A stretch of 64,000 nucleotides of DNA from JACVRN01 sp036403815 (lineage in GTDB: Bacteria; Acidobacteriota; Blastocatellia; Pyrinomonadales; Pyrinomonadaceae). A model generated the notes under the pieces. The model did not search any database, had not been told where the DNA came from, and saw nothing but the letters and a program-made list of their open reading frames with translations. The stretch spans positions 62,001-126,000 of the forward strand of contig DASWQH010000007.1 in NCBI GenBank assembly GCA_036403815.1, given 5' to 3'. Every line of letters starts with the position of its first letter. The stretch's first letter is position 1. Made by a program: the position numbers and the translations under genes. Positions 47,112-55,146 of this stretch are shown here, one piece after another.

Positions 47112-48650
47112 ATGAGAAAGTTTAGATATTTGATGCGGTCACTTCTGGCGGCCAGCCTGTTGCTCTCTGTCTTTATCTCCGCGCTTGCGCAGGGACAGCA
47201 AGCGCCGGGTGACTCAAAGGGCGAGAAGCTGAGCAAGATCGAGCGCAAGAACCGCGCGCCCGTCTCGAAAGAGGTGCTCAAAGTTAAATTGCCTCGTCCC
47301 ATAGAGGCCAAGCTTGATAACGGCCTGACGGTCTTGATTCTGGAAGATAGCCGCTTCCCGACCGTCAACGTTCAATTCGCCATCAACGGCGCGGGCGCGC
47401 TTTATGAGCCTGCGAACATGCCGGGTGTGGCGAGCGCCACGGCGCAGATGCTACGAGAAGGCACAAAGACGCGCTCAAGCAAGCAGCTTGCCGAAGAGGT
47501 TGATAAGCTGGGCGCAACCCTCGGAGCCTTCTCCGGCTTCGGCTCGATTCAAACGAACGTGACCGCTGCCGGATTGTCGGATAATTTCGACCAGTGGTTC
47601 GCGCTCACTACGGACATTTTGATGAACCCGACCTTTCCGGCTGAAGAGCTGGCGAAGTTCAAGCAGCGCGCCAAGGCGCAGTTGAAACAGCAGCGCTCTT
47701 CACCGGACTTCCTGGCAAACGAGCAGTTCGCTCGCGCCGTCTATGGTAATCATCCGGCGTCGATTGTGGCTGCGACTGCCGAATCTATTGACGCTCTGAC
47801 GCCTGAGATTCTGGCTAACTGGCAGAAGTCGCGTTACGCTCCGCAGAACACCATCCTCGGCATAGCGGGCGACGTGAAGGCCGCAGAGCTTATTCCGAAA
47901 CTCAAGCAGGCGCTTGCAGGCTGGCAGAAGACGGATGCTAAAGAAGTATTGCCTGCGAACGCTATGCCCGCCGCGCAGAAGAGAATCATCATCGTTGACC
48001 GGCCAGAATCGGTGCAGACGACTATGGCTATGGGCAACATAGCCATTGATCGCCGCAGCCCTGATTACCCTGCAATGGTCGTCATGGACAACATCATCGG
48101 CAGCGGAGGCTCTGCGCGTCTCTTCATGAAGTTACGCGAAGAGAAGGGTCTGACCTACGGAGCCTATAGTACTTTCACGGCTGTCAAATATCCGGGGCCG
48201 TGGCGCGCCGGTGGAGACTTCCGCACGGAGGTCACGGATCAGGCTATGGCCGGATTCCTGGACGAGATTAATCTGATACGCAACGAGAAGGTCTCAATGG
48301 ATGAGCTGGAAGAGAACAAGCGCTCTGTGGTAGCAAGCTTTGCGCTTTCGCTTGAACAGCCGACGCAGCTCTTGAGCTACGAGATAGTGCGCAGGATTTA
48401 CGGCTTCCCTGAAGATTACTGGGAGACCTACCCGGCGCGCATCATGGCCGTCACCTCCGACGACGTACAGCGCGTAGCGCGCAAGTACCTCAATCCAGAG
48501 TCGCTTCAGATTATAGCCGTCGGCGACGCGAGCAAGATCAAGACAGTGCTCGAAAAATTTGGCACCGTCACCGTCTACGACGCCGAAGGTAAACCCGAAG
48601 CAGCCAAGCCCTCGGCCACAACGACGAAGCCTGCTAGCCCCGGCCAGTAA
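47112..48650 (+). CDS. M16 peptidase-like partner subunit (no zinc motif), exported
   Basis: GAAGGAG precedes the ATG. The 512-residue protein has a signal peptide (LMRSLLAASLLLSVFISALAQ). In the place of HxxEH it has ATAQMLREGTKTRSSKQLAE, so it lacks zinc ligands. It retains the arginine/tyrosine motif region GSARLFMKLREEKGLTYGAY, which contributes to the active site of the partner in M16B heterodimers. The C-terminus ends in a Pro/Ala/Thr-rich tail. It is surely co-transcribed with the catalytic subunit upstream and ends at a 40-bp perfect palindrome. Confidence 0.92.
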   Translation: MRKFRYLMRSLLAASLLLSVFISALAQGQQAPGDSKGEKLSKIERKNRAPVSKEVLKVKLPRPIEAKLDNGLTVLILEDSRFPTVNVQFAINGAGALYEPANMPGVASATAQMLREGTKTRSSKQLAEEVDKLGATLGAFSGFGSIQTNVTAAGLSDNFDQWFALTTDILMNPTFPAEELAKFKQRAKAQLKQQRSSPDFLANEQFARAVYGNHPASIVAATAESIDALTPEILANWQKSRYAPQNTILGIAGDVKAAELIPKLKQALAGWQKTDAKEVLPANAMPAAQKRIIIVDRPESVQTTMAMGNIAIDRRSPDYPAMVVMDNIIGSGGSARLFMKLREEKGLTYGAYSTFTAVKYPGPWRAGGDFRTEVTDQAMAGFLDEINLIRNEKVSMDELEENKRSVVASFALSLEQPTQLLSYEIVRRIYGFPEDYWETYPARIMAVTSDDVQRVARKYLNPESLQIIAVGDASKIKTVLEKFGTVTVYDAEGKPEAAKPSATTTKPASPGQ

Positions 48651-48680
48651 GCTCTGCTCGGAAAGCCTGAACCCTTAACA

Positions 48681-48720
48681 AGCATGGCGCTCGTTGGAAA
48701 TTTCCAACGAGCGCCATGCT
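48681..48720. terminator. 40-bp perfect palindrome between convergent genes
   Basis: AGCATGGCGCTCGTTGGAAA is followed directly by its exact complement, then CTTTTAATTT. It probably ends the M16 transcript and the opposing acetyltransferase transcript. Confidence 0.8.
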
Positions 48721-48749
48721 CTTTTAATTTCCGCATCAGAGCCGCCTTG

Positions 48750-49262
48750 TTAATCCAACCCAACCTTTTCGCTTCGTCGCTCCATCAGGACGACATCGCG
48801 CCACGCATTACTGAGTTTGCCTATGCGCTCCCGTCTTCCGACTTCGCGAAAGCCGAAGCGGCGATGAAGCTCAAGGCTGGCAATATTCTCGGCCAGTATG
48901 CCTGCTTGAAGCATCCAGATGCCGTGCTGCTCGGAAGCGCTGATGAGAGCTTCAAGGAGCGCGCGGCCACAGCCAATGCCACGCGCGCTTTCGGTGACAT
49001 AGACGCTGACCTCCGCGACCCCTCTGTATGCATAGCGGCTCGAAACCGGCCTGAGCGCAGCCCATCCGTTGATGCCATCCTGCACGCGCGCAACCAGACG
49101 GCATGTTGAGAAATGTTCACTGTCCCATTCTTCCCATGCAGGCGCATCCGTCTCAAAGGTAGCGTTGCCCGTAGTGATGCCTTCCAGATAAATTTCACGC
49201 ACCAACGGCCAATCGCTCGCGCGCATCTCTTCAATACGGTAATCAACTCTTCGGCCTGTCAT
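48750..49262 (-). CDS. GNAT acetyltransferase (phosphinothricin acetyltransferase-like)
   Basis: The ATG at 49262 lies four bases after the pyrophosphatase stop, and the domain begins there (VDYRIEEMRASDWPLVREIY), so the longer frame is rejected. The 170-residue protein has GNATFETDAPAWEEWDSEHF, the acetyl-CoA site VSVYVTESARGIGCGRALLE (R/Q-x-x-G-x-G/A type) and ENIASLELHRRFGFREVGRR. This matches the Pat/YwnH-type N-acetyltransferases, which acetylate amino-acid-like compounds or methionine sulfoximine. The true substrate is unknown. It is translationally coupled to ppa. Confidence 0.87.
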   Translation of the reverse strand: MTGRRVDYRIEEMRASDWPLVREIYLEGITTGNATFETDAPAWEEWDSEHFSTCRLVARVQDGINGWAALRPVSSRYAYRGVAEVSVYVTESARGIGCGRALLEALISASEQHGIWMLQAGILAENIASLELHRRFGFREVGRRERIGKLSNAWRDVVLMERRSEKVGLD

Positions 49263-49266
49263 TACT

Positions 49267-49878
49267 TCAACGCTTCTTCTTTCTCTTGTCCACGGAGCTT
49301 TTATTCGTACCGGCGCTCCTGTGCTCATGGCGAAAGCTCTTCATACCCTCTTGAATTAACCTGCGTGCGCGCTGATGGCCGAAGCGCCCTTTGGGCTTGA
49401 ACTCTTTACCCTTAATCACATTGTATGAGACGAAGAAGTGCTCTATCTCGTCCAGCAGATTCTCGTTTAGTTCTTTAATGGTTCGCACATGGCTGTGCTC
49501 GCGCGCCACCTTTGCCACGCCTATAAGGCGGTCGTTGCGCGTAGTCTCGCCGTCGCGTTCAGTTTGCTCTGCTTCGATGACGCCGATTAAGCGTGTCGCC
49601 ACCAGACAGCCCGTGAACGCAGGCTCGTCCATCAACACCAGCACATCCAATGGGTCGCCGTCGCCGCCCAGCGTCGAAGGCACGAATCCGAAGTCGAAGG
49701 GAAAGCTAGCACCTGCGGGCAGCACGCCGCCGAGTTTGAATAGCCCCAGCTCTTCGTCGTAATCGAATTTGTTCCGGCTGCCCTTAGGGGTCTCTATGAT
49801 GACGTTAAGCTCGCCGTCGTCATCGAATGCGCCCAACCGGTTGAGCCGCGCATCATCCTTTGTTTTCCTGTAGGCCAT
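49267..49878 (-). CDS. ppa: Inorganic pyrophosphatase (type I)
   Basis: The 203-residue protein has VIIETPKGSRNKFDYDEELG, FDFGFVPSTLGGDGDPLDVLVLMDEPAF with the metal-binding GDPLDVLV, and GVAKVAREHSHVRTIKELNE. These are signatures of soluble family I pyrophosphatases that hydrolyse pyrophosphate to phosphate. The C-terminus is unusually basic (GTNKSSVDKRKKKR) and may be disordered. The EYSD/DxDPxD spacing is slightly altered from E. coli, so kinetics could differ. The window also encodes a membrane pyrophosphatase at 58959, which conserves the energy instead. Confidence 0.88.
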   Translation of the reverse strand: MAYRKTKDDARLNRLGAFDDDGELNVIIETPKGSRNKFDYDEELGLFKLGGVLPAGASFPFDFGFVPSTLGGDGDPLDVLVLMDEPAFTGCLVATRLIGVIEAEQTERDGETTRNDRLIGVAKVAREHSHVRTIKELNENLLDEIEHFFVSYNVIKGKEFKPKGRFGHQRARRLIQEGMKSFRHEHRSAGTNKSSVDKRKKKR

Positions 49879-50296
49879 ATCACTACTCTCTCAAGCCTTC
49901 GTTAACCGTAATGTGCGTGCTCTTCGCGCGCGCCGTGCATGGATTCATCTTAGTGTAACTCCGCAGCGCTCTCAAAATTTTTATGAAACCTTTCCGCATC
50001 AGGGCACACTAACAATCGAAATAAGAAACTGGTTCAAGCGGCATGCTCGAATAATCGGTGATTGAAATAAAAAGGCTTGTTAATACTTTCGCCGCTCTTT
50101 CGTCTTAGATACGGCGGAGGAAATTAACCGCCGTAGTAAGTTTCAGAGGCTTACAAATTTTCGTAAAGCCTTACGAAAAATTCTTCAGCCGATTGTTGGA
50201 ACTTCCGTTGAAGAAAGCCCGTACTGGCACAGGGTGATGTTCTTTGAATTCACACGCGCGCCTCATATCACTTCGATTCGACGCGCGAAAGTTTTT
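49879..50296. other. Intergenic region with no recognised gene
   Basis: This stretch contains short inverted segments (CTTACAAATTTTCGTAAAGC; TACGGCGGAGG...CCGCCGTA) but no open frame with start-site support and no known RNA motif. It must hold the leftward ppa promoter. The candidate ECF promoter of the rightward gene follows. Confidence 0.4.
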
Positions 50297-50323
50297 GGAA
50301 CTATACCGCCGACCCAACGTAAT
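50297..50323 (+). promoter_or_regulatory. Candidate ECF sigma promoter
   Basis: GGAACT, 15 bases, CGTAATTAGA. The pattern is shared with the M16 locus at 45460, including a T run before the -35 box. It lies about 70 bases before the small secreted protein gene. Confidence 0.55.
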
Positions 50324-50390
50324 TAGAGAGTGGAAGGCCCGTCTAACTGGAATCTTTGGAAATCTTTTAAGCTAATCAAGGAGAGCAACA

Positions 50391-50771
50391 ATGAGAAAGA
50401 TGATTAACCTTTTGGTTATCGCAGCAGTAGTGTGTCTGTTATCAACTATGACGGTCTTTGGTAAAGACAAGAGCGAGTTCGTCAACATACCGCAGGATGT
50501 CGTGATTAACGGCACGCTCGTCAAGAAGGGCGAATACAAGTTGAAGTTCGATGAGAAGTCGGGCGAGCTTCTGCTCATGAAGGGCAGCAAGGTAGTGGCG
50601 AAGACTTCTGCGCGCCTTGAGAAGAGAGAAGAGAAGGCCGGTCGCACCGAATTCAACACCATGACCAACGGCTCGCAGACTGAGCTGCGCGCGATCACCT
50701 TTCGCGGTGACACTGAAAAGATTGTGTTCTCTCAAGGTACTGCAAGCAGCCAGCCCGCGACCGCTCAGTAA
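50391..50771 (+). CDS. Small secreted protein, unknown function
   Basis: AAGGAGAGCAACA precedes the ATG. The 126-residue product has a signal peptide (MRKMINLLVIAAVVCLLSTM) ending near VFGK. The mature part is a likely beta-sandwich with alternating charged strands (DVVINGTLVKKGEYKLKFDE, GELLLMKGSKVVAKTSARLE) and a disordered C-terminus. The pattern is common in acidobacterial secreted proteins, but no function is known to me. A candidate ECF promoter is 70 bases upstream and a strong terminator follows, so it is a single-gene, probably envelope-stress-controlled unit. Confidence 0.75.
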   Translation: MRKMINLLVIAAVVCLLSTMTVFGKDKSEFVNIPQDVVINGTLVKKGEYKLKFDEKSGELLLMKGSKVVAKTSARLEKREEKAGRTEFNTMTNGSQTELRAITFRGDTEKIVFSQGTASSQPATAQ

Positions 50772-50823
50772 CGACGATTCAGAGCGTTCCCCCGCTGGTA
50801 TAGCATTCCTCCTACTTGGACAT

Positions 50824-50867
50824 GAGATGCGCCACTGATTGGACTCCGGTGGCGCATCTCTTTTTCT
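50824..50867 (+). terminator. Rho-independent terminator
   Basis: Perfect 12-bp arms GAGATGCGCCAC (50824-50835) and GTGGCGCATCTC (50849-50860), 13-base loop, then TTTTTCTTT. It ends the small secreted protein gene and lies 11 bases before the opposing gene's end. Confidence 0.9.
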
Positions 50868-50877
50868 TTGTCTCGAA

Positions 50878-51732
50878 TCAAAATCCGCGCAGCGGCATAG
50901 AGGGCGGGCGCTGTAGCCAGTTCTCTTCCGGGTAACGGCTCGCGCCCGAGATGACGTGGAGCGTGTAGGCGTGGCGTGATTTCTGAGACCTGTTGGCATA
51001 ACTCAAATGCGGCAGCAGACCGCTCAAGACAATCAGCGTTCCTTTTTTGACTTCGAGCGGAACAAGACTATCAAGCGGCCACTCGCTTGAGTCGCAGGTT
51101 TCAAAGCGCGTCCCTCCTTCGGGCGCACGCTCGAAGCGCGAGTGCAATCCTAAGCTGTGCCCTCCGGGTATAGCCCATAAACATCCGTTCTCTTTCGTAG
51201 CATCTTCGAGCGCAAACCACAGCCCCACGACGCTCATCGGTTCCGTGTAAAGAAAAGTGCTGTCCTGATGGCAGGTGACCTCGCCCCCTACGCGCGGCTG
51301 CTTGAAGATGTACATTGATTGGACGAGCAGGGGCTGAGCGATTCCCAAATCCGAGACCAGTTGCGCGAGCTTCGCGGTTCTGGAGAAGCGCTCGAAGACC
51401 TCGTCCAAATCATGCAGCGCGTGCCCGATCTTATTAATCGAGTACTCTTTCTTCTGCCTGAGCGTGCCATTTTCAAGAAAAGCGTCCTCTTCAAAAAAGA
51501 AGCGAATCTTATCGCCGGATTCCAGAAAGTACTGGTCGCTCTTTCGTGTCTGCTCGTGTGTGGAGAAGATAGAGAACGAACCGGCAGGATCGAACGCCTC
51601 AACCAATTCTGCGGCGCGGCGTCGAAGCTCATCGCACACCGAGGCGTTGACGAAATCCTCCAGGACTAAAAAACCGTCATGCTTCATTCGCTCAAGCTGC
51701 TCAGCCTCAAGCCGGAAATCGCTCTCTCTCAT
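50878..51732 (-). CDS. Phytanoyl-CoA dioxygenase family (PhyH) protein
   Basis: The ATG at 51732 has GGAGG six bases upstream and is preferred to the GTG at 51744. The 284-residue protein is a non-haem Fe(II)/2-oxoglutarate oxygenase. EQLERMKHDGFLVLEDFVNA is the usual N-terminus. The metal ligands are HQD in VTCHQDSTFLY and a distal His in SGLLPHLSYANRS, followed by Arg in KSRHAYTLHVI that would bind 2-oxoglutarate. WFALEDATKENGCLWAIPGG matches the family. PhyH members hydroxylate diverse lipids, ectoine and natural products, so the substrate is unknown. It is monocistronic. Confidence 0.88.
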   Translation of the reverse strand: MRESDFRLEAEQLERMKHDGFLVLEDFVNASVCDELRRRAAELVEAFDPAGSFSIFSTHEQTRKSDQYFLESGDKIRFFFEEDAFLENGTLRQKKEYSINKIGHALHDLDEVFERFSRTAKLAQLVSDLGIAQPLLVQSMYIFKQPRVGGEVTCHQDSTFLYTEPMSVVGLWFALEDATKENGCLWAIPGGHSLGLHSRFERAPEGGTRFETCDSSEWPLDSLVPLEVKKGTLIVLSGLLPHLSYANRSQKSRHAYTLHVISGASRYPEENWLQRPPSMPLRGF

Positions 51733-51943
51733 CGAGACCTCCACGGAAAGCGCTCAAGATAGCACAAACTTGCGTATGAAAAACCATCGGAAAAACTCTT
51801 TTCCGTGGAGGCTGGAAATTCGCCTCCATTACCACTTTCCCAAATGTAAACCCGTAAACCCCCGTGCGGCATGTTTGAGGCTTTGGCCGCAGAAGCGGCC
51901 TCGAAGCCTCGTAAAATTAAATGACCACGGAAGGGGTATTGCA

Positions 51944-52054
51944 ATGCACAAACCAATTATCATCTTCGTACTCGGCAGCGGACTCGCGGTCGTGGCTTCA
52001 AAGATTCGCAAACTACGCGCCGCAAGGATTCAAAAACAGCGCACAAACGCTTAG
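51944..52054 (+). CDS. Small membrane protein (36 residues)
   Basis: The ATG at 51944 has AAGGGG eight bases upstream. The product has one hydrophobic segment (PIIIFVLGSGLAVVASKI) and a basic tail (RKLRAARIQKQRTNA), so it would sit in the inner membrane with the tail inside. It is a plausible small protein but has no homology that I recognise. The longer frame from 51464 in the same phase is antisense to the PhyH gene and is not supported. Confidence 0.45.
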   Translation: MHKPIIIFVLGSGLAVVASKIRKLRAARIQKQRTNA

Positions 52055-52186
52055 CCCACGGCAGCTAAATTTCCCCCTCGCCGTATGAAAGTCGCCGGAT
52101 TACTATTGTCGCTAGCCGGAGTTTCGAGTATAAAGTTCGCCTACGTTCGGTCTTCGCTTTCCTAGAAAGGTTAAGGAGTCAACTCT

Positions 52187-53188
52187 ATGCATGCACGAAA
52201 GCGTCTCTTCGTCAGCCTGAGCCTGCTGGTGCTCATGCTGCTCTTTTCCGCGAGCGCCCCGGCGCAGAACAAGAATAGAAACCGCAGGGCCGAGCAGCAA
52301 GCGCCGCAGAGCAACCCGCCGACCATACGGCTCACGCCCAGCGCGAACGTCGTGATGAACTGCCCCGGCGAGGCTTCGGTGGTGCAACTGGCGGCGGACG
52401 CGGTCAGCCCGCAGGGGTTGACCCTGCGCTATAACTGGAGCACGACGGGCGGTCGTATAGTAGGCTCCGGGGCGAACACCACCTGGGACTTCTCCGGCGT
52501 GCAGCCCGGCACTTACACCGTCACCGTCGAAGTCAATAGCGGGCGCGAGCAGGATTGCACAGCCTTCACGCAAACGGCTGTGGTAGTGCGCGACTGCCCG
52601 CCGCCCACCTGCCCCAGCATAGTCATCTCCTGCCCGGACACCGTTCGCGTCGGCGAATCGGTCACCTTCCGTGCCAGCGTGACGAACCTTGCGACCGGCA
52701 TTACGCCCCTCTACCAGTGGACAGTTTCAGCCGGTACGATAACGAGCGGGCAGGGCACGCCGAGTATTACAGTGGACACGACGGGACTCAAAGGCCAACC
52801 CGTCAACGCACGCCTTTCCGTCGGCGGATTTAATCTTGATTGCTCCGCCCAATGCACCACGCAGATTCCGTACATTCCCGAGTGTAGACCGTTCGACCAG
52901 TTCGGCGACATAGCGCGTGATGACGAAAAGGCGCGGCTGGATAATTTCGCCATACAGTTACAGCAGGAGCCTGAAGCGCAGGGCTACATCTACGTTTACG
53001 CCGGTACGGGGCGGCGCATTCGTCCTGACTACGCACAAAAGCGTGCCGCGCGCATACGTGATTATCTCAGTAACACTCGCGGCCTGGACTCGCGCCGCAT
53101 AGTAGTACTCGAAGGCCCGCCGCGCACAGAGCCGACCGTCGAACTCTGGATCGCGCCGCCCGGCGCAACCTGCGCGCCGCCAAGATAG
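52187..53188 (+). CDS. Secreted protein with Ig/PKD-like domains and an OmpA-like C-terminus
   Basis: AAGGAG precedes the ATG by ten bases. The 333-residue protein has a signal peptide (LFVSLSLLVLMLLFSASAPAQ) and a basic linker. Two beta-sandwich domains follow: TLRYNWSTTGGRIVGSGANT and later GVQPGTYTVTVEV, then VRVGESVTFRASVTNLATGI to YQWTVSAGTITSGQG, both in PKD/Ig style. The C-terminal part (LDNFAIQLQQEPEAQGYIYV, YAQKRAARIRDYLSNTRGLD) resembles a shortened OmpA-like domain, without a clear peptidoglycan Asp/Arg pair. Several Cys may form disulfides. It probably acts in the envelope. A strong terminator follows. Confidence 0.82.
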   Translation: MHARKRLFVSLSLLVLMLLFSASAPAQNKNRNRRAEQQAPQSNPPTIRLTPSANVVMNCPGEASVVQLAADAVSPQGLTLRYNWSTTGGRIVGSGANTTWDFSGVQPGTYTVTVEVNSGREQDCTAFTQTAVVVRDCPPPTCPSIVISCPDTVRVGESVTFRASVTNLATGITPLYQWTVSAGTITSGQGTPSITVDTTGLKGQPVNARLSVGGFNLDCSAQCTTQIPYIPECRPFDQFGDIARDDEKARLDNFAIQLQQEPEAQGYIYVYAGTGRRIRPDYAQKRAARIRDYLSNTRGLDSRRIVVLEGPPRTEPTVELWIAPPGATCAPPR

Positions 53189-53210
53189 AAAGAGTTGAAT
53201 AGTAAACAGG

Positions 53211-53257
53211 AAAGGGTGGATAGAAGTTTTAGCTTCTATCCACCCTTTCTCTTTGTT
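53211..53257 (+). terminator. Rho-independent terminator
   Basis: Perfect 16-bp arms AAAGGGTGGATAGAAG (53211-53226) and its complement (53233-53248) with a 6-base loop, then CTCTTTGTT. Confidence 0.9.
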
Positions 53258-53258
53258 A

Positions 53259-53311
53259 AGCCCCCGTCAAGGGGCGACAGAATGTAGCCCTCTGACGGGG
53301 GCTAATAGATC
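53259..53311. repeat. Fragment of the GCCCC/GGGGC nested palindrome family
   Basis: AAGCCCCCGTCAAGGGGCGA with AGAATGTAGCCC downstream, then CTGACGGGGGCTA, resembles the outer arm of the elements at 25158 and 42798. Inner hairpin and second arm are missing. Confidence 0.65.
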
Positions 53312-53358
53312 GGACTCGACTGCAAGCTGCTATAAGGTCACGACCCTTCAGTCGCAAA

Positions 53359-54210
53359 TTAGAAGAGCGAGGGCTGGTCTTCGAGGCTTGAGGCTTCGAC
53401 CGTCTCTTGTTTGAGCAGCCGCTTCAGCTTGTTGGCGCTCGCGGGCGCGTGTCCCTCGTAGAAGTTGCTGAAGTATGCGAAGACATTGGAAGTGTGCGCG
53501 CGAAGCTCTGTGATTGTTTCATGCCATGCTTGGAGGTTCTTGTCCTGCGCTCGCGTGATAGTATCGAAGCGCACCAGGTCGCGCTCTCCCATCCAGCGTA
53601 TGTAGGCGAAGTCGGCTGTGGACTTGCGTATGAATAGCTCCATCTCGGCGCGCTCTATCCAGCGGCCTTCGACGAGCGCAAGCGCCACGTTGTGTTTGGC
53701 TAGAAGGTCTGCGACGCGCCGCCGCATCCAATCCGTGTGACGAAACTCAATGCTGAAACGTATGTCGCGCGGCAAGTGCGGAAGAAACTCGCGCAGGGCA
53801 TGGGCGTTCTCGGTCGTCAGCTCGAACTGCGGCGGCATCTGAATCAGAACGACGCCGAGCCGCGCGCCCAGAGCTTTTACACGCGCGCAGAACTCTTCCA
53901 GAAGTATCACGCTCCCGCTTCTCAATGCGCGAGTGTGCGTTATCTCCTGCGGCAGCTTCAGAGAGAAGGTGAAGCCTTCCGGCGTACGCTTCGCCCATGC
54001 AGAAATCGTCTGCGCCGAAGGGATAGCATAAAAGGTCGAATCCACCTCGACCGTCTCGAAGGAGCGCGCGTAAATCTCCAGCATCCCGGCGGCGCGTGTG
54101 CCTTTAGGGTAAAAGATAGACGGGCTGCCCGCAGCGCCTGAAACCCAATCATCATAATTCCATCCCTGACACCCCACATGAACCGGCGCGAGCTTTTCCT
54201 GATTAGCCAT
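53359..54210 (-). CDS. DUF72 (YecE-like) protein
   Basis: The 283-residue protein has a TIM-barrel DUF72 domain: VHVGCQGWNYDDWVSG and FYPKGTRAAGMLEIYARSFE at the N-terminus, VEVDSTFYAIPSAQTISAWA, and FTFSLKLPQEITHTRAL. GVVLIQMPPQF, FSIEFRHTDW, ADFAYIRWMG and VFAYFSNFYEGHAPASA complete the family pattern. The biochemical function is not established; the family is metal- or DNA-related by structural guess only. It lies downstream of the methyltransferase gene, co-oriented, separated by a repeat hairpin. Confidence 0.9.
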   Translation of the reverse strand: MANQEKLAPVHVGCQGWNYDDWVSGAAGSPSIFYPKGTRAAGMLEIYARSFETVEVDSTFYAIPSAQTISAWAKRTPEGFTFSLKLPQEITHTRALRSGSVILLEEFCARVKALGARLGVVLIQMPPQFELTTENAHALREFLPHLPRDIRFSIEFRHTDWMRRRVADLLAKHNVALALVEGRWIERAEMELFIRKSTADFAYIRWMGERDLVRFDTITRAQDKNLQAWHETITELRAHTSNVFAYFSNFYEGHAPASANKLKRLLKQETVEASSLEDQPSLF

Positions 54211-54220
54211 AAGTTTTTTT

Positions 54221-54303
54221 TGAAGTCCAGAGAGTCTGGAGAGTCTAGAGAGAAGAACGCTTCCTGCTCTCTAGACTCTCCAGACTCTCTAGACTCTTTT
54301 TTA
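54221..54303. repeat. Long hairpin with 9-bp repeat units (GAGTCTGGA)
   Basis: Left arm GAGTCTGGA GAGTCTAGA, right arm TCTCTAGAC TCTCCAGAC TCTCTAGAC. The arrangement is like the heptad hairpins but with a 9-bp step. It lies between the methyltransferase and DUF72 genes. Confidence 0.8.
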
Positions 54304-54913
54304 GCACGATGATGTTGAAGATGCCGAGCACGGCACGTTCTATGCTCTGGATTTGAAATCCGGCGCGGTGTGCTTCGTCTGCGGTGCGGCGATTGAAATG
54401 GTCTTCGCACAGGGGAACGGTGACCATGTTTAGAAGATCGAAGACGGTGCCTAAGATGCCGTTGGGGCGCACGTGCTCAAGCATCACGATGACCCCTTCG
54501 GCGCGGACGACGCGTCGTAGCTCCGAGAAGGATTTCTGTGGTGATGCGACGGAGCAGAAAAGAAGCGTGGAGAGCGCGGCGTCAAAGTATTCATCTGGAA
54601 AAGGGAGCGCCTCTATATTTGCTTGAATGAGAGAGACGGCGCGCGGGCGACTTTTTCTTTCGGCGCGGCGAATCATCTCGCGGCTCAGCTCGCTTGCCAC
54701 TCCGCGCGTCGAAGAGTGTAGATAAGAAAAATTCAGACCCGTGCCCGCACCGACTTCAAGCAGGTGGCCGCCGGAGGGCAGCGCGGCCACAGTCTTCTCT
54801 CGCAGCCGCGCCAGAAACAGCCGCTCAAACGGTCTGATGGCCGCGTCATAACCTGATGCCAGACGGTCGTATGTTATTTCTAAGGGGGGCTGTGGTTGGT
54901 TCTCTCTGGTCAC
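54245..54913 (-). CDS. Class I SAM-dependent methyltransferase
   Basis: The 222-residue protein has motif I LLEVGAGTGLNFSYLHSS near residue 52, VASELSREMIRRAERKSR as the next acidic region, and ALPFPDEYFDAALSTLLFCS as motif IV. VRAEGVIVMLEHVRPNG follows. This is the UbiE/Methyltransf_11 type and could act on a quinone, lipid or small molecule. The C-terminal residues (LKKSLESLESLESRKRSSL) are encoded by the left part of the 9-bp-unit hairpin, so the repeat has been added to the end of the gene and the true domain ends before it. Confidence 0.85.
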   Translation of the reverse strand: MTRENQPQPPLEITYDRLASGYDAAIRPFERLFLARLREKTVAALPSGGHLLEVGAGTGLNFSYLHSSTRGVASELSREMIRRAERKSRPRAVSLIQANIEALPFPDEYFDAALSTLLFCSVASPQKSFSELRRVVRAEGVIVMLEHVRPNGILGTVFDLLNMVTVPLCEDHFNRRTADEAHRAGFQIQSIERAVLGIFNIIVLKKSLESLESLESRKRSSL

Positions 54914-55146
54914 GTAGAAGGCTCTGGGACTATTATAGCTTCTATCAAAAACTCTGCTGCTCGCTCTTTACTCTAGCTTATTCTGCCAAAGTTTTCTAAA
55001 ATGGGCGCGCTCTAACTGCAAAGCAGTGCCGTCCGACACTGCGCTACGTTTCGCCGGTCGTTGTAGACTCGACAATTCATTCCGGCGAAACTTCATCAGA
55101 AAAACAGGCGCGCCTCCCATCCAGAACTGCGCACCGGGACAAAGTA

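Noticed and set aside
51464..51943. Long N-terminal part of a plus-strand frame ending at 52054
   Set aside because: It is antisense to the PhyH gene; only the last 36 codons have an SD and a membrane-protein pattern.
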